A model generated the notes under the pieces. That model saw nothing but the letters and a program-made list of their open reading frames with translations. It made no database searches and was not told where the DNA came from. From Desulfacinum hydrothermale DSM 13146 (lineage in GTDB: Bacteria > Desulfobacterota > Syntrophobacteria > Syntrophobacterales > DSM-9756): DNA of 64,000 bases. Shown here piece by piece: positions 1-8,929 of this stretch. The translations under genes and the position numbers were made by a program. Position 1 is the stretch's first letter; each line of letters opens with the position of its first letter. The DNA lies in contig NZ_FWXF01000020.1 in NCBI RefSeq assembly GCF_900176285.1, positions 1 through 64,000 on the forward strand. The letters are read 5' to 3'.

Positions 1-942
1 GCAGTAGCCCACGAAGTCGCTCTTCGTCTCAAAGCGTGCGATGTCGCCCACCTCGGCGAGAATCGCCGCCGCCGACACCGCGCCGATCCCCGGGATGGAC
101 GTCAGCACCTGGTCGGGAAAGACCCGCTCGAGCAGTTCGGAAATGGCACCATCCATCTCCACGAGCAGGGCATCCAGGTCGAGAATCCGCCGCGCCGTCA
201 TCTCCACGAGCATACGCGTGACCTTGGGAAGCTCAGCACAGGGTGCTTCTGCCGCCAGGGTGCGGAGCTTTTCAGCGAAGGCCGTGCCCACGCGGTGCCT
301 GGGGCCGTAGCGCATCGCGGCCAGATCCTCGACGCTCCGTTCGATCAACAGGTGCGGCGAGCCAAACTCGGCAAGCACGACCAGCAGGCGCTTGGAAAAC
401 GTCTGGATGCCCAGCACCTTCCGGTAGCCCGGCAGGTGGTAGCGCAGCAGCTTGTGGAGCCGGTTCTTGTGGTCGGTGCGCTCTTCGACAAGACGACGCC
501 GCGTCCGCGTGGCCTCCTTGAGCTCCTCGAACAGCTCGGGCTGGACGGCCTGCGCCCTGGGCTGCATCCGCAGCAGGAACAGCGCAATGAGATGACTGTC
601 CAGACGGTCGGTCTTGGCGTCCTTGAGCAGTGCCTTACCGAAGTGTTTGACCGCCCGCGGGTTCAGCACGTGCACCTCGACCTGCCGCCGCTTCTCGCCA
701 CGCAGCGCCTGCTCCAAGCGCTTGTGCATATTCGAGGTGGACTCCATACCGCAGACCACCCGCGCCTTCGGGCCGACCAGCGCACTGGCCGACACGATGG
801 CAGCCCGCAGCTCTGTCCAGCCCTGCTGATCGTTCAAGTAGGTCGAAGGTTGGCGCACTGTGCGCCCCTCACGGTCGACAAAGGAGGCGTGGATCTTCGC
901 GTTCGACACGTCCAGACCCACGTACAGTTTGTCTCTGTTCAT
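1..942 (-). mobile_element. IS110-family transposase, 5' part (cut by window edge)
   Basis: DEDD recombinase of the IS110/IS1111 type, which moves its element by site-specific recombination. The visible 314 residues begin MNRDKLYVGLDVSNAK and carry the RuvC-like acidic residues D11 (YVGLD), E67 (CGMES) and D112/D115 (KTDRLD). The helix-hairpin-helix-like segment LTSIPGIGAVSAAAIL of the Tnp20 domain lies close to the window edge. The C-terminal part with the conserved serine is outside the window, so intactness cannot be judged. The ATG at 942 is preceded by GGAGG at about 951-955. The element sits head-to-head with hcp. Family assignment is firm; the IS110 versus IS1111 subgroup cannot be decided without the other end. 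Confidence 0.9.
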
Positions 943-1209
943 CGCATACCTCCATGTGCAAACTGTTACCACCGGCGAGGGAGATCCTCCAACGCGCCGG
1001 CCCCGCTTCGCCTCCTGAATTGCGCGGTCGTGCCGCAGGTTGCAATCAAAGCTCCGGGCCGGGCGCCGAGGGGTCAGTCTCCTTGTCGCGCTCGTAGCGC
1101 ACGAACCATGACGACCTGGTCCCCGACGCCGTGGCCCGGACAACTTAACCAACCACAAACCGCCTGGTCCATACGTCCGGGCGACCCACACAACTTATAG
1201 GAGATAACC
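943..1209 (-). other. Gap between IS110 transposase and hcp: candidate element left end and hcp promoter
   Basis: No coding sequence. It holds small dyads such as GCGC-TCGTA-GCGC near 1090-1102. In IS110-group elements the non-coding stretch upstream of the recombinase carries the guide (bridge) RNA, so part of this gap may be the element end. The octamer ACAACTTA occurs at about 1140 and 1190, the second just before the hcp ribosome-binding site. The element-chromosome junction cannot be placed from one copy. Confidence 0.4.
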
Positions 1210-2841
1210 ATGTTTTGTTACCAGTGCGAACAGACGGCCAAAGGGCAAGCCTGCACCAAGATCGGCGTTTGCGGCAAGCAATCCGATGTGGCGGCGCTCC
1301 AGGATCTTCTCACCCATCTGCTCAAGGGCCTGAGTCAGGTGGCCACAGAAGGCCGCCGAGTGGGCGTTCAAGACCGGGAGGTGGATGTCTTCACCTGCGA
1401 GGCCCTTTTCTCCACGCTCACCAACGTCAACTTCGACCCGGAAGACATCGTGCGTTTCATCAATAAGACGGTGAAACTCCGGGAAGCCCTGAAGGCCGAT
1501 GTGAAGGCCGCCGGGGGTTCGGTGGATTTCGGCGACGGTCCGGCCGCCTTCCAGCCCGCGGCGTCCCAGGCGGAGATGGTGGCCCAGGGTGAGCAGGTGA
1601 ACTTCGACAAGGATCCCGAACCGGATGCGGACATCCGCTCACTCAAGCACACGGTCATCTTCGGGCTGCGCGGCGTGGCGGCCTACATAGATCACGCCCA
1701 GATCCTGGGCCGGGAAGACGAATCGGTCTACGGGGCCGTCCATGAAATCCTGGCGGACACGGTCCGAACGGACCTGTCCCTGAACGACTGGGTCGCTCGC
1801 ACCCTCAAGGTGGGCGAAGTGAACATCCGCGCCATGGAGCTTCTGGACGAGGCCAACACGGGCACCTACGGCCATCCTGTGCCCACCAAGGTCCCGTTGG
1901 GCCATCGCAAGGGAAAGGCCATCCTGGTCTCCGGCCACGATCTGAAAGACCTGGAAGAGCTGCTCAAGCAGACGGAAGGCAAGGGCATCGACGTTTACAC
2001 CCACGGCGAGATGCTCCCCTGCCATGGATACCCTGAACTCAAAAAGTATGAACACCTCTACGGCCATTACGGCACCGCGTGGCAGAACCAGGCCAAGGAA
2101 TTTTCCCAGTTCCCCGGCGCCATCCTCATGACCACCAACTGCATCCAGAAGCCCCAGGACGCCTACAAGGACAACATCTTCACCAGCGGCGTGGTGGGCT
2201 GGCCCGGCGTGCCCCACATCGCCGACCGGGATTTCACGCCCGTGATCCAGAGGGCCCTGGAGCTGCCCGGCTTCACAGAAGACGAGGACAAGGGATCGGT
2301 CATGGTGGGCTTTGCCCGAAACACCGTTCTGGGCGTGGCGGACAAGGTTATCGAAGCGGTCAAAAGCGGCGCCATCCGCCACTTCTTCCTGGTGGCGGGT
2401 TGCGACGGAGCCAAGCCGGGCCGCAACTACTACACCGAGTTTGTGGAAAAGGTGCCTCAGGACTGCGTGGTGCTCACCCTGGCCTGCGGCAAGTTCCGCT
2501 TCTTCGACAAGGACCTGGGCACCATCGGAGGCCTGCCGCGTCTCATGGACGTGGGCCAGTGCAACGACGCCTATTCGGCCGTCCAGATCGCCCTGGCACT
2601 GGCCAAGGCCTTCGACGTGGACGTAAACCAGTTGCCCTTATCCCTGGTGCTTTCCTGGTATGAACAAAAGGCCGTTGCCATTCTGTTGAGTCTCTTCCAT
2701 CTGGGGATCAAGGACATCCGCCTGGGACCCTCGCTTCCGGCCTTCATTTCGCCCAACGTGCTCAAGGTGCTGGTTGAAAACTTCGACGTCAAGCCCATCA
2801 GCACGCCCGATGAGGACCTGAAGGCCATCCTGGCGGCCTAG
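1210..2841 (+). CDS. hcp: Hydroxylamine reductase / hybrid-cluster (prismane) protein
   Basis: Hcp binds a [4Fe-4S] cluster and a 4Fe-2S-2O hybrid cluster. It reduces hydroxylamine in vitro and is implicated in nitric oxide and nitrosative-stress handling in anaerobes. At 543 residues it has the usual length. The N-terminal cysteines C3, C6, C15 and C21 (MFCYQC...C...C) match the short-spacing class found in Desulfovibrio. Hybrid-cluster regions are recognisable at LPCHGYPEL, TTNC, AGCDGAKPGRNYY, TLACGKF and SWYEQKA. The ATG at 1210 follows TAGGAGA. It appears monocistronic: no ferredoxin-like hcr is adjacent. Its upstream neighbour is an IS110 element 267 bp away, which may have altered its control region. 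Confidence 0.96.
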   Translation: MFCYQCEQTAKGQACTKIGVCGKQSDVAALQDLLTHLLKGLSQVATEGRRVGVQDREVDVFTCEALFSTLTNVNFDPEDIVRFINKTVKLREALKADVKAAGGSVDFGDGPAAFQPAASQAEMVAQGEQVNFDKDPEPDADIRSLKHTVIFGLRGVAAYIDHAQILGREDESVYGAVHEILADTVRTDLSLNDWVARTLKVGEVNIRAMELLDEANTGTYGHPVPTKVPLGHRKGKAILVSGHDLKDLEELLKQTEGKGIDVYTHGEMLPCHGYPELKKYEHLYGHYGTAWQNQAKEFSQFPGAILMTTNCIQKPQDAYKDNIFTSGVVGWPGVPHIADRDFTPVIQRALELPGFTEDEDKGSVMVGFARNTVLGVADKVIEAVKSGAIRHFFLVAGCDGAKPGRNYYTEFVEKVPQDCVVLTLACGKFRFFDKDLGTIGGLPRLMDVGQCNDAYSAVQIALALAKAFDVDVNQLPLSLVLSWYEQKAVAILLSLFHLGIKDIRLGPSLPAFISPNVLKVLVENFDVKPISTPDEDLKAILAA

Positions 2842-3123
2842 AGGCCGTCTGGAACCGCCCGGGTGACTCCCTTCTTGTGTAAAGGGAAGGCCTGGGATTG
2901 CCGGACGGGCTTATGTCGCCGGCCTGGTCTTGGAGCGGAATAGGGGCGGGTTCCGAACCCGCCCCTACGAGCTTGTCCGAGGACTCCATCGGAGGGGGAC
3001 CCGGGGGCGCAACCCAGGGCGCTCCTGCGGGGGGCGTCGTACACGGCATGGGCCGCCCATGTCCCGTTGCTCCCCACCGCTCCCGCATCACGGATTTTAA
3101 GGAAAGACGCCGGAAGGAGGCCC
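2842..3123. repeat. Intergenic region with a GC-rich palindrome (repeat core only)
   Basis: Non-coding. Positions about 2943-2968 form an inverted repeat of the type GGGGCGGGTTC/GAACCCGCCCC, the same core that ends the longer repeats at 8718, 19776 and 34301. Here the AT-richer arm of the long repeat is missing. No other feature recognised. Confidence 0.6.
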
Positions 3124-4149
3124 ATGCCCATTCCCGGAGATCTTCTGACCACGGCCATGGCCGTCATGCCCCACAGGGACGTGGACCGGGCCTTGGAGAT
3201 GGCCCTGTCTTTGGACATTCCTTTCTGGCCCCAGCTCCCCCTTCTCAACTACTACGAAGATATGTACGTGCAGGCCTCGGAACACTTTCCCGGGATCCTG
3301 CTGGACATGGAAAACCGGACGCTTCGTTTCTCCACGGAAAAGTTCATTCAGGAACTGCCCGACACTCTGGCGAGATTCGACGACCCCGCCCTTTTCGATA
3401 TCAGCCCCACCTACTCGGCGGTCTATCAGCGGTTCCTCAGCCTGGACCTGAGCAATCGGCCCGCCATCCGGGGCCAGCTGGAAGGGCCCGTCAGTTTCGG
3501 CTTCAACGTCTTGGACGAAGAGGAACGGCCCATTCTTTTCAACGACACGGTCCGGCCTTTCATGATGGAGTTCATGGCCAAACGGGTGAACGTGCAGATG
3601 GAAAGACTCCTGAAGCTCAACCCCAACGCCTTCATGTTCGTGGACGAGCCGGGCCTGCAGTTCATCTTCAGTGCCATGAGCGGCTACAACCACGTGACGG
3701 CTCGAGAAGACATGGAATACTTCTTCTCGCTCATCGACCGACCCCGGGGCATCCATCTGTGCGGCAATCCCGACTGGGACTTCCTCTTGAATTTGGACCT
3801 GGACGTGCTCTCCCTGGACATGTATTCCAACGGCGAGGTGTTCGCCTCCTACACGGGGGCTATCCGCCGCTTCCTGGACCGGGGCGGCATCCTTGTCTGG
3901 GGCATGGTCCCCACCAATTTGGAACCCTTCGAGGGCGAGACGGTGGACTCCCTGGAAGCACGACTCCTGGAACTGTGGGGGCGGCTGGCCAAAAACGGGA
4001 TCGATACGGACTACCTGGTGTCGAGAAGCCTGCTTTCCCCCGCCACCTGCTGCCTGGTCAATCCCGATGGGACGGCCACCGTGGAAAAGGCCTTTTCGGC
4101 CATTGGGGAATTGAGCGCACGCCTCCGGGAGCGATTCGGCCTGAGGTGA
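3124..4149 (+). CDS. MetE/UroD-like (cobalamin-independent methionine synthase C-terminal-like) protein
   Basis: 341-residue single-domain TIM-barrel protein of the UroD/MetE superfamily. Possible zinc ligands are in GIHLCGNPDW (HxC) and near the C-terminus in LLSPATCCLVN, the pattern of MetE-type methyltransferases. The N-terminal MetE domain is absent, so it is probably a stand-alone methyltransferase whose methyl donor may be a corrinoid or another small molecule; the substrate is unknown. The ATG at 3124 is chosen because GGAAGGAGG lies directly upstream (3112-3120); an in-frame TTG at 3067 has no such signal. It stands alone, convergent with the UspA gene 19 bp downstream. Confidence 0.75.
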   Translation: MPIPGDLLTTAMAVMPHRDVDRALEMALSLDIPFWPQLPLLNYYEDMYVQASEHFPGILLDMENRTLRFSTEKFIQELPDTLARFDDPALFDISPTYSAVYQRFLSLDLSNRPAIRGQLEGPVSFGFNVLDEEERPILFNDTVRPFMMEFMAKRVNVQMERLLKLNPNAFMFVDEPGLQFIFSAMSGYNHVTAREDMEYFFSLIDRPRGIHLCGNPDWDFLLNLDLDVLSLDMYSNGEVFASYTGAIRRFLDRGGILVWGMVPTNLEPFEGETVDSLEARLLELWGRLAKNGIDTDYLVSRSLLSPATCCLVNPDGTATVEKAFSAIGELSARLRERFGLR

Positions 4150-4168
4150 TGGGAAGAACCCATGGAGA

Positions 4169-5029
4169 TCATTTGGAGACCCAAAGGGATCCATGTTCCA
4201 GCTTCTTCAGGACGCAGGTGCACACCGGTCCGGTGAAGATACTTGAAAAGAGCCCCCTGGATTCATCCTGGTGGCCGGTAGCGATCACGGGATAGTGCCC
4301 TCGGGCGGCCTCTTCCAAGATGAGATCGGACACCTTGCCTCCCACCTCCAGCCTGCGGTCGATGCGCTGGGGATCCACCCCGTTGGCCGTCAACACCCCT
4401 TGTGCTTCGTCCAGGATCCGGGCCGCATCCCGCCCCCCTTCGCCGCTCATCACGTGAAACAGGCAGATCCGGTGCGTTTCGTCTTGGAGCATGAATCCCA
4501 CGTGGTCCGCCATGCGCAGACTTGCCGGGGATCCGTCCACACACAGGAGCACGTTGCGGGGCCCCTGAGCCTCCTTTCGGCATATCCACACGGGGCTGGC
4601 GAGCGGTTCGTCCAACATGTTGGAGCTCACGCTTGAGGAGACCCATTCAGACAGGGCGGCATAACCCCGGCGGCCCAACACCAGGGCGTCGTAGTTTCCT
4701 CGAACGGCCTCCCGGGCCATTTCCTTGGCCACATGGGTGGTCTTGGGGATGAGCAGCGTGTGGATACGATCCGACGCCATTCCCCTTTGGATCAGCATCT
4801 CTTTGGCTTCCCCCAGAGCCCGCTCCCCCCGCCAGCGGACCTCGTTGGAAATGTGGGGGCCGCGAAGCAGGTATTCCCGCCCGCCCCAGGGATCGGGCGT
4901 GTGGGTCCGGGCCACGAAAAGAAGCGTCACCCGGAGCGTTTCCAAGTTCTCCAGAAAGTCTGCCACAAACCGCACGCCATGCAGACAGGCGATTTCCTCA
5001 CTGACGGTGACCAGAAGGTGCCTCTCCAT
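4169..5029 (-). CDS. Tandem universal stress protein (two UspA domains)
   Basis: 286 residues with two Usp domains in tandem, roughly 1-140 and 150-286. The first ends in an ATP-binding-like loop (VLGRRGYAALSEWVSSSVSS); the second has the degenerate counterpart ATGHQDESRGLFSSIFTG, so the first domain is more likely to bind nucleotide. Usp proteins are cytoplasmic stress or starvation factors of largely undefined mechanism. The ATG at 5029 has GGAGG at 5036-5040; longer open frame upstream is not used because it lacks a start with a ribosome-binding site. Single gene, convergent with the MetE-like gene. Confidence 0.85.
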   Translation of the reverse strand: MERHLLVTVSEEIACLHGVRFVADFLENLETLRVTLLFVARTHTPDPWGGREYLLRGPHISNEVRWRGERALGEAKEMLIQRGMASDRIHTLLIPKTTHVAKEMAREAVRGNYDALVLGRRGYAALSEWVSSSVSSNMLDEPLASPVWICRKEAQGPRNVLLCVDGSPASLRMADHVGFMLQDETHRICLFHVMSGEGGRDAARILDEAQGVLTANGVDPQRIDRRLEVGGKVSDLILEEAARGHYPVIATGHQDESRGLFSSIFTGPVCTCVLKKLEHGSLWVSK

Positions 5030-5435
5030 GGGGATCCTCCCAAAAAGGAATGCGATCGGACGCGAGCCAAATCTGAGGGCTTTGCACCGGGGGGAGCCTT
5101 TCCAAGGATCCGGACCGCCGGGTGCCGCCCCTCCCCCAGGAAGCGCTTCGGCAGGAAGGCGGCTTGCCGGCGGCACCTGGCGCCAATTGTGGCAGGAATC
5201 AAGAGCAAGGTCCTTCAGCCAACAGCCCCGGGCGGAGCTCTTCGCCCCCCGGTCCATCGCCGGACGACGGCCGGAGACTGCCCGTGCATCGTGCGCGCGG
5301 GGCTCGTCCCCCGCGCCAAGAAACTTTCTCCAACCACGGGAATCGGCGAAGAACCCCGAAAAGCCCAGCGCAATCCAGGCCCGAACCACTTGCCCGTGTT
5401 CATGAACGGGCCTTCGGAACGCCCAACGGCCCCAT
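5030..5435. other. Intergenic stretch, nothing recognised
   Basis: About 400 bp between uspA and the amino-acid transporter operon. No gene, RNA or convincing repeat is visible. It should hold the uspA promoter and the 3' end of the minus-strand ABC operon, but no clear terminator hairpin was found. Confidence 0.5.
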
Positions 5436-6167
5436 CTAAAGGATCTGGTTGAGAAAGAGCTGGGTCCGCTTGTGGGTGGGATTCTTAAAGAAATGCTCGG
5501 GCGTCCCCACTTCCACGATGGTGCCATCGTCCATGAAGATGACCCGATCCGCCACTTCGCGGGCGAAGCCCATCTCGTGGGTAACCACCACCATGGTCAT
5601 GCCTTCCTTGGCCAGGGCCTTCATCACATCCAGGACCTCCCCGATCATCTCCGGGTCCAGGGCCGAAGTGGGCTCGTCGAAGAGCATCACCTTGGGGTCC
5701 ATGGCCAAGGCCCGGGCGATGGCCACCCGCTGCTGCTGGCCGCCGGAAAGCTGGTCCGGGTACACCCCGGCCTTGTCGGGAATGCCCACCTTTTCCAGGA
5801 GCGTCATGGCCTTCTTTTCGGCCTCCGCCCTGCCGCGCTTGCGCACCACCTGCTGGGCCAGGGTCACGTTCTCGAACACCGTCTTGTGCGGGAAGAGGTT
5901 GAAGGACTGGAAGACCATGCCCACCTCCGCCCGCACCGTGTTGATGTTGGTCTTGCGGTCCAGGATGTCGATCCCATCGATATAGATGTGCCCCGAATCG
6001 GCGTGTTCCAGCCGGTTCAGGCACCGGAGCAGGGTGCTTTTGCCCGAGCCCGAAGGCCCGATGATCACCACCACCTCTCCCTTGTCCACCTGGCACGAGA
6101 CGTTTTGCAGGGCGTGGACCTCGTGGGGGGCATAGAATGTCTTGGATACGTTTTCCACCTTGATCAC
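5436..6167 (-). CDS. Polar amino-acid ABC transporter ATP-binding protein (GlnQ/HisP type)
   Basis: Cytoplasmic ATPase of a periplasmic-binding-protein-dependent amino-acid importer, 243 residues, full length for the family. Motifs in order: Walker [11 protein letters not shown]-loop [10 protein letters not shown], signature LSGGQQQR, Walker B VMLFDEP, and the switch histidine in VVTHEMG. The GTG at 6167 is chosen because GTGA overlaps the permease stop by four bases (6164-6167) and MIKVENVSK is the typical start; GGAGG lies upstream. Third gene of the operon binding protein - permease - ATPase. Substrate is likely glutamine, glutamate or another polar amino acid, from family only. Confidence 0.93.
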   Translation of the reverse strand: MIKVENVSKTFYAPHEVHALQNVSCQVDKGEVVVIIGPSGSGKSTLLRCLNRLEHADSGHIYIDGIDILDRKTNINTVRAEVGMVFQSFNLFPHKTVFENVTLAQQVVRKRGRAEAEKKAMTLLEKVGIPDKAGVYPDQLSGGQQQRVAIARALAMDPKVMLFDEPTSALDPEMIGEVLDVMKALAKEGMTMVVVTHEMGFAREVADRVIFMDDGTIVEVGTPEHFFKNPTHKRTQLFLNQIL

Positions 6168-7165
6168 GAGACCACCGTCCTCCTCTCTAGGTACTGGACA
6201 AACATGGAGAGCCCAAAGGTGAGCACCAGGTAGAGCAGGGCGCACACGAACCAGAGTTCAAAGGGCTGGAGACTCGTGGTCACCACCTCCCGGGTCGCCT
6301 TGGTGAGCTCTCGAATGGCAATGATACCCAGAAGCGACGAATCCTTGATGAGGCTGATGAACTGGCCGGCCAGGGGCGGCAGGATGCGCCGGAAGGCCTG
6401 GGGCAGGATCACATGGCGCATGGCCTGGGGATAGGTCATGCCCAGAGAACGCGCCGCTTCCATCTGCCCCCGGTGTATGGATTGGATGCCCGCTCGAACG
6501 ATTTCCGCCACATACGCCCCGGCAAAGACGGCCAGAGAGGCCACACCGAACCAGAGGGGCGGAAGCTGGGCCATGCCGTTTTTGGCCAGAAGCGTGTTGA
6601 TCACCGTCCCCAACACGAAGTACCAGATAAAGATCTGCACCAGCAGCGGCGACCCGCGGATCAGCTCGATATAGGTGATGGCGGACCATTTGAGGGCAGG
6701 GTTGGCGGATATGCGGGCCAAGCCCACGATAAGACCGATGAGGATGCCGAAGATGATGGAGATGAGGCTCACCTTGAGAGTCAGCCACAGCCCCTGGAGC
6801 AGGATCCCCACCTTCCACTTCTGGTGGACACCCAAAATATCTCCGGGATAGATATAGTCGCCTTCGCCAACTCGGATGTCTTTGCCCGGAATCTGGTATT
6901 CTTCCGACCCGTCCGGCCCCGTCACCACCACGACGTTGGCTTTTTGGCCCGCGACGATCTTTTCCACTTGCCCTTCGATCTGGGAGCGGACCTCCACCTT
7001 GTCCTTGTAGTAGAAGTATTGGGGCACCCGATACCATCGCCACACGTAGTCCACCTTGCGGGTGGCGAAGTAAAGGAGAGCCATTAAGGAAAAGATGCCC
7101 AGAAAAAAGACGGTGGCCCAGAAAAAGTAGGACCTGCGGCTCAGTTGTTTCGTTGCTTGTGCCAT
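6164..7165 (-). CDS. Polar amino-acid ABC transporter permease with long N-terminal extracytoplasmic insert
   Basis: Inner-membrane subunit of the importer. A first transmembrane helix (about residues 12-34) is followed by roughly 100 mostly soluble residues rich in charged and aromatic positions ([19 protein letters not shown] through [20 protein letters not shown]). The standard HisM/GlnP permease domain starts near [14 protein letters not shown]. The coupling loop [22 protein letters not shown] is well conserved. The usual permease has no such insert between the first two helices. Start ATG at 7165 (MAQATKQL); a TTG at 7189 would add eight residues, and neither has a strong ribosome-binding site. 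Four-base overlap with the ATPase gene. Confidence 0.9.
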   Translation of the reverse strand: MAQATKQLSRRSYFFWATVFFLGIFSLMALLYFATRKVDYVWRWYRVPQYFYYKDKVEVRSQIEGQVEKIVAGQKANVVVVTGPDGSEEYQIPGKDIRVGEGDYIYPGDILGVHQKWKVGILLQGLWLTLKVSLISIIFGILIGLIVGLARISANPALKWSAITYIELIRGSPLLVQIFIWYFVLGTVINTLLAKNGMAQLPPLWFGVASLAVFAGAYVAEIVRAGIQSIHRGQMEAARSLGMTYPQAMRHVILPQAFRRILPPLAGQFISLIKDSSLLGIIAIRELTKATREVVTTSLQPFELWFVCALLYLVLTFGLSMFVQYLERRTVVS

Positions 7166-7206
7166 GGGATTCTCGATGTTTTCCTGCAACTAAGGGCTTG
7201 ACGTGA

Positions 7207-7247
7207 CAACGGGGAGACGGCCCGATCTCTTGGGCGCCTCCCCGTTG
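7207..7247 (-). terminator. Intercistronic stem-loop between binding protein and permease
   Basis: Perfect 10-bp stem CAACGGGGAG (7207-7216) with CTCCCCGTTG (7238-7247), extended inside by GCCC/GGGC. There is no U-run, so it is more likely an mRNA-stabilising or processing hairpin than a full terminator. Such hairpins are common after binding-protein genes, which are expressed above their permeases. Confidence 0.65.
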
Positions 7248-7265
7248 GTGCCTGGAACCGGCCCC

Positions 7266-8093
7266 TTATTGGGCCACTTCCTTGATCCATTCCGTTCCTT
7301 TGATCCACTTGTGGTAGATCCGATCGTAGCGGCCGTCGTTCTTCACCTGGCGCAAGAAGTTGTTGAGCCAGTTCAAGAAGTCCGGATCCCCCTTGTTGAT
7401 GGCCCAGGCCAGGGGCTCATAGGTGAAGGGCTTGTCCAGGAAGACCAGCCTGCCGGCGCCCTGCTGGGCCATGAAGACCACGCAGAAGGGCAGATCGTAG
7501 ACGAAGGCGTCCGCCTTGCCGTTCACCACCTCCAGGGCCGCTTCCGTTTCCGTCTCGAAGGACTTGTAGTGGCACTTGGGAATCATGCGCTTGACGGCCT
7601 GTTCCCCGGTGGTGCCCAGCTTGGAGGTGACGATGTATTTGGGATCGTTCAAATCCTTGTAGGAGTGTACCTTCCCTTCATGCTTCTTGTTGAGGAGAAT
7701 GGTCTGGCCCACGATGATGTAAGGATCGGCGAAGTTCACTTTCAGGTTCCGTTCCTGGGTGATCGTCATGCCGCTCATGATGATGTCGAACTTGCCCGTG
7801 ATGAGCGACGGGATGATGCCGTCCCAGGCGGTGTTGACCGGAACGAATTTCACCCCCATGGCCTTGGCCATCTCTTTGGCCATGTCGATGTCGAAGCCCA
7901 CGAAATTGCCCTTCTTGTCGGTCATCTCAAAGGGCATGTAACCCGCCTCGAAGCCCACACGGAGTTCCCCGCGCTTGAGGATCTGTTCCAGGGTGGACTT
8001 CTTGGCCAGTTCGATGTCCGCCGCCGACACGCTCATGGCCGCCATCAACACCAGGGCGCACACCACCGCCACACACTGCACCACTCTTCTCAT
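7266..8093 (-). CDS. Periplasmic amino-acid-binding protein of ABC importer
   Basis: 275-residue family 3 solute-binding protein (SBP_bac_3). A signal peptide (MRRVVQCVAVVCALVLMAA then SVSAAD) exports it to the periplasm. Mature-domain hallmarks are LRVGFEAGYMPFEM, GFDIDMAKEMAKAMG, WDGIIPSLITGKFDIIMSGM and the hinge region KADAFVYDLP. First gene of the importer operon; the hairpin at 7207-7247 separates it from the permease. ATG at 8093 preceded by GGAGGAGG. Ligand class: polar or basic amino acid, not resolvable further by eye. Confidence 0.93.
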   Translation of the reverse strand: MRRVVQCVAVVCALVLMAAMSVSAADIELAKKSTLEQILKRGELRVGFEAGYMPFEMTDKKGNFVGFDIDMAKEMAKAMGVKFVPVNTAWDGIIPSLITGKFDIIMSGMTITQERNLKVNFADPYIIVGQTILLNKKHEGKVHSYKDLNDPKYIVTSKLGTTGEQAVKRMIPKCHYKSFETETEAALEVVNGKADAFVYDLPFCVVFMAQQGAGRLVFLDKPFTYEPLAWAINKGDPDFLNWLNNFLRQVKNDGRYDRIYHKWIKGTEWIKEVAQ

Positions 8094-8261
8094 AGCCGAC
8101 CTCCTCCTTTCATTGGGTACAACACTCCAGACAACCTCTCCGCGAAGATCCCTGCGTCCCTTTTCGAATCGGAAGCCGGACGATGGGATCTGGAAAGACG
8201 CCAAGATAGAACCCTCCCGGGCCAACCGCTTCCGGGATCCGCCACAGAGAAACGGCCCGAT

Positions 8262-8414
8262 TCAATAGGATTTCCCCTCATCCAAGAGTTCCCGAATGAC
8301 CATGGGAACACCGCACCGGGGACAAGCGGGGATCTCTTCCTTGGGCAGATAGATGATGCGCGTCTCCTTGCACTTGGGGCACATCACCTCCACCGGCTCC
8401 AGTTTCTCTCGCAC
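8262..8414 (-). CDS. Small zinc-ribbon protein (50 aa)
   Basis: 50-residue protein with two CxxC knuckles, CPKC at residues 12-15 and CPRC at 31-34, spaced as in a rubredoxin-like zinc ribbon. It ends VIRELLDEGKSY. Start is GTG at 8414 with GGAGG six bases upstream. No partner is obvious; it lies 168 bp upstream of, and in line with, the amino-acid importer operon. Function unknown; nucleic-acid or protein binding is possible for zinc ribbons. Confidence 0.7.
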   Translation of the reverse strand: MREKLEPVEVMCPKCKETRIIYLPKEEIPACPRCGVPMVIRELLDEGKSY

Positions 8415-8594
8415 GGCCCACCTCCCTGAAAGTACGGCAAAACTAGCACAATGGACCCGGATCACAAAGCCTTTTTGGCCGTCCCAGGCTTTGGCCCCTT
8501 TCCATCCCGGCTCCCAAGATGAACCCCTCCGCCGCACCGTCAAAGATCGGGCGCACACCGCAGCGTCTCCTTCCAAAAGCGCCAAGAAGTCCTC

Positions 8595-8630
8595 AAAAGC
8601 CGAAGGCCACCCGAGCGAGTGGCCTTCGGC
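8595..8630 (-). terminator. Rho-independent terminator of the CoA-transferase operon
   Basis: Twelve-bp perfect stem GCCGAAGGCCAC (8599-8610) / GTGGCCTTCGGC (8619-8630) with an 8-nt loop. On the minus strand it is followed by a U-run from AAAA at 8595-8598. Placed to end transcripts coming from 8930. Confidence 0.8.
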
Positions 8631-8717
8631 CCTATCGGCGCCGCCCCCCTGAGGAAGCCGATCCCTTCGCGCTTACAGCCCAGGAGCCTGTCCGACAAGG
8701 GTCTCTCGGGCTTCGGG

Positions 8718-8800
8718 GCTTTCTGACCAGTTGAAATGCCGCTGTTCCCTGTGGGTTTTTGGGCACCTTGTGGGGGCGGGTTCGGAACCCGCCCCTACCG
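8718..8800 (+). repeat. Dispersed repeat, copy A (AT-richer arm plus GC palindrome)
   Basis: Arm TTTCTGACCAGTTGAAATG at about 8719-8737, then a CTGTTCCCTGTGG block, ending in the inverted repeat GGGGCGGGTTC...GAACCCGCCCC at about 8772-8796. Matches the copies at 19776-19857 (reverse orientation) and 34301-34386 over about 85 bp. Confidence 0.7.
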
Positions 8801-8929
8801 CTTAAAGGCCAGACCGGCACAAAAGGACGGGGCGGGCGCCGATCCGGAACCGGCCCTGTCCGCCCCCTCAAGCCGGGAACATGCCACGGTGCCCGAGCGG
8901 CCGCTCCTTCCCGGCCTTCCAACAGGCGC

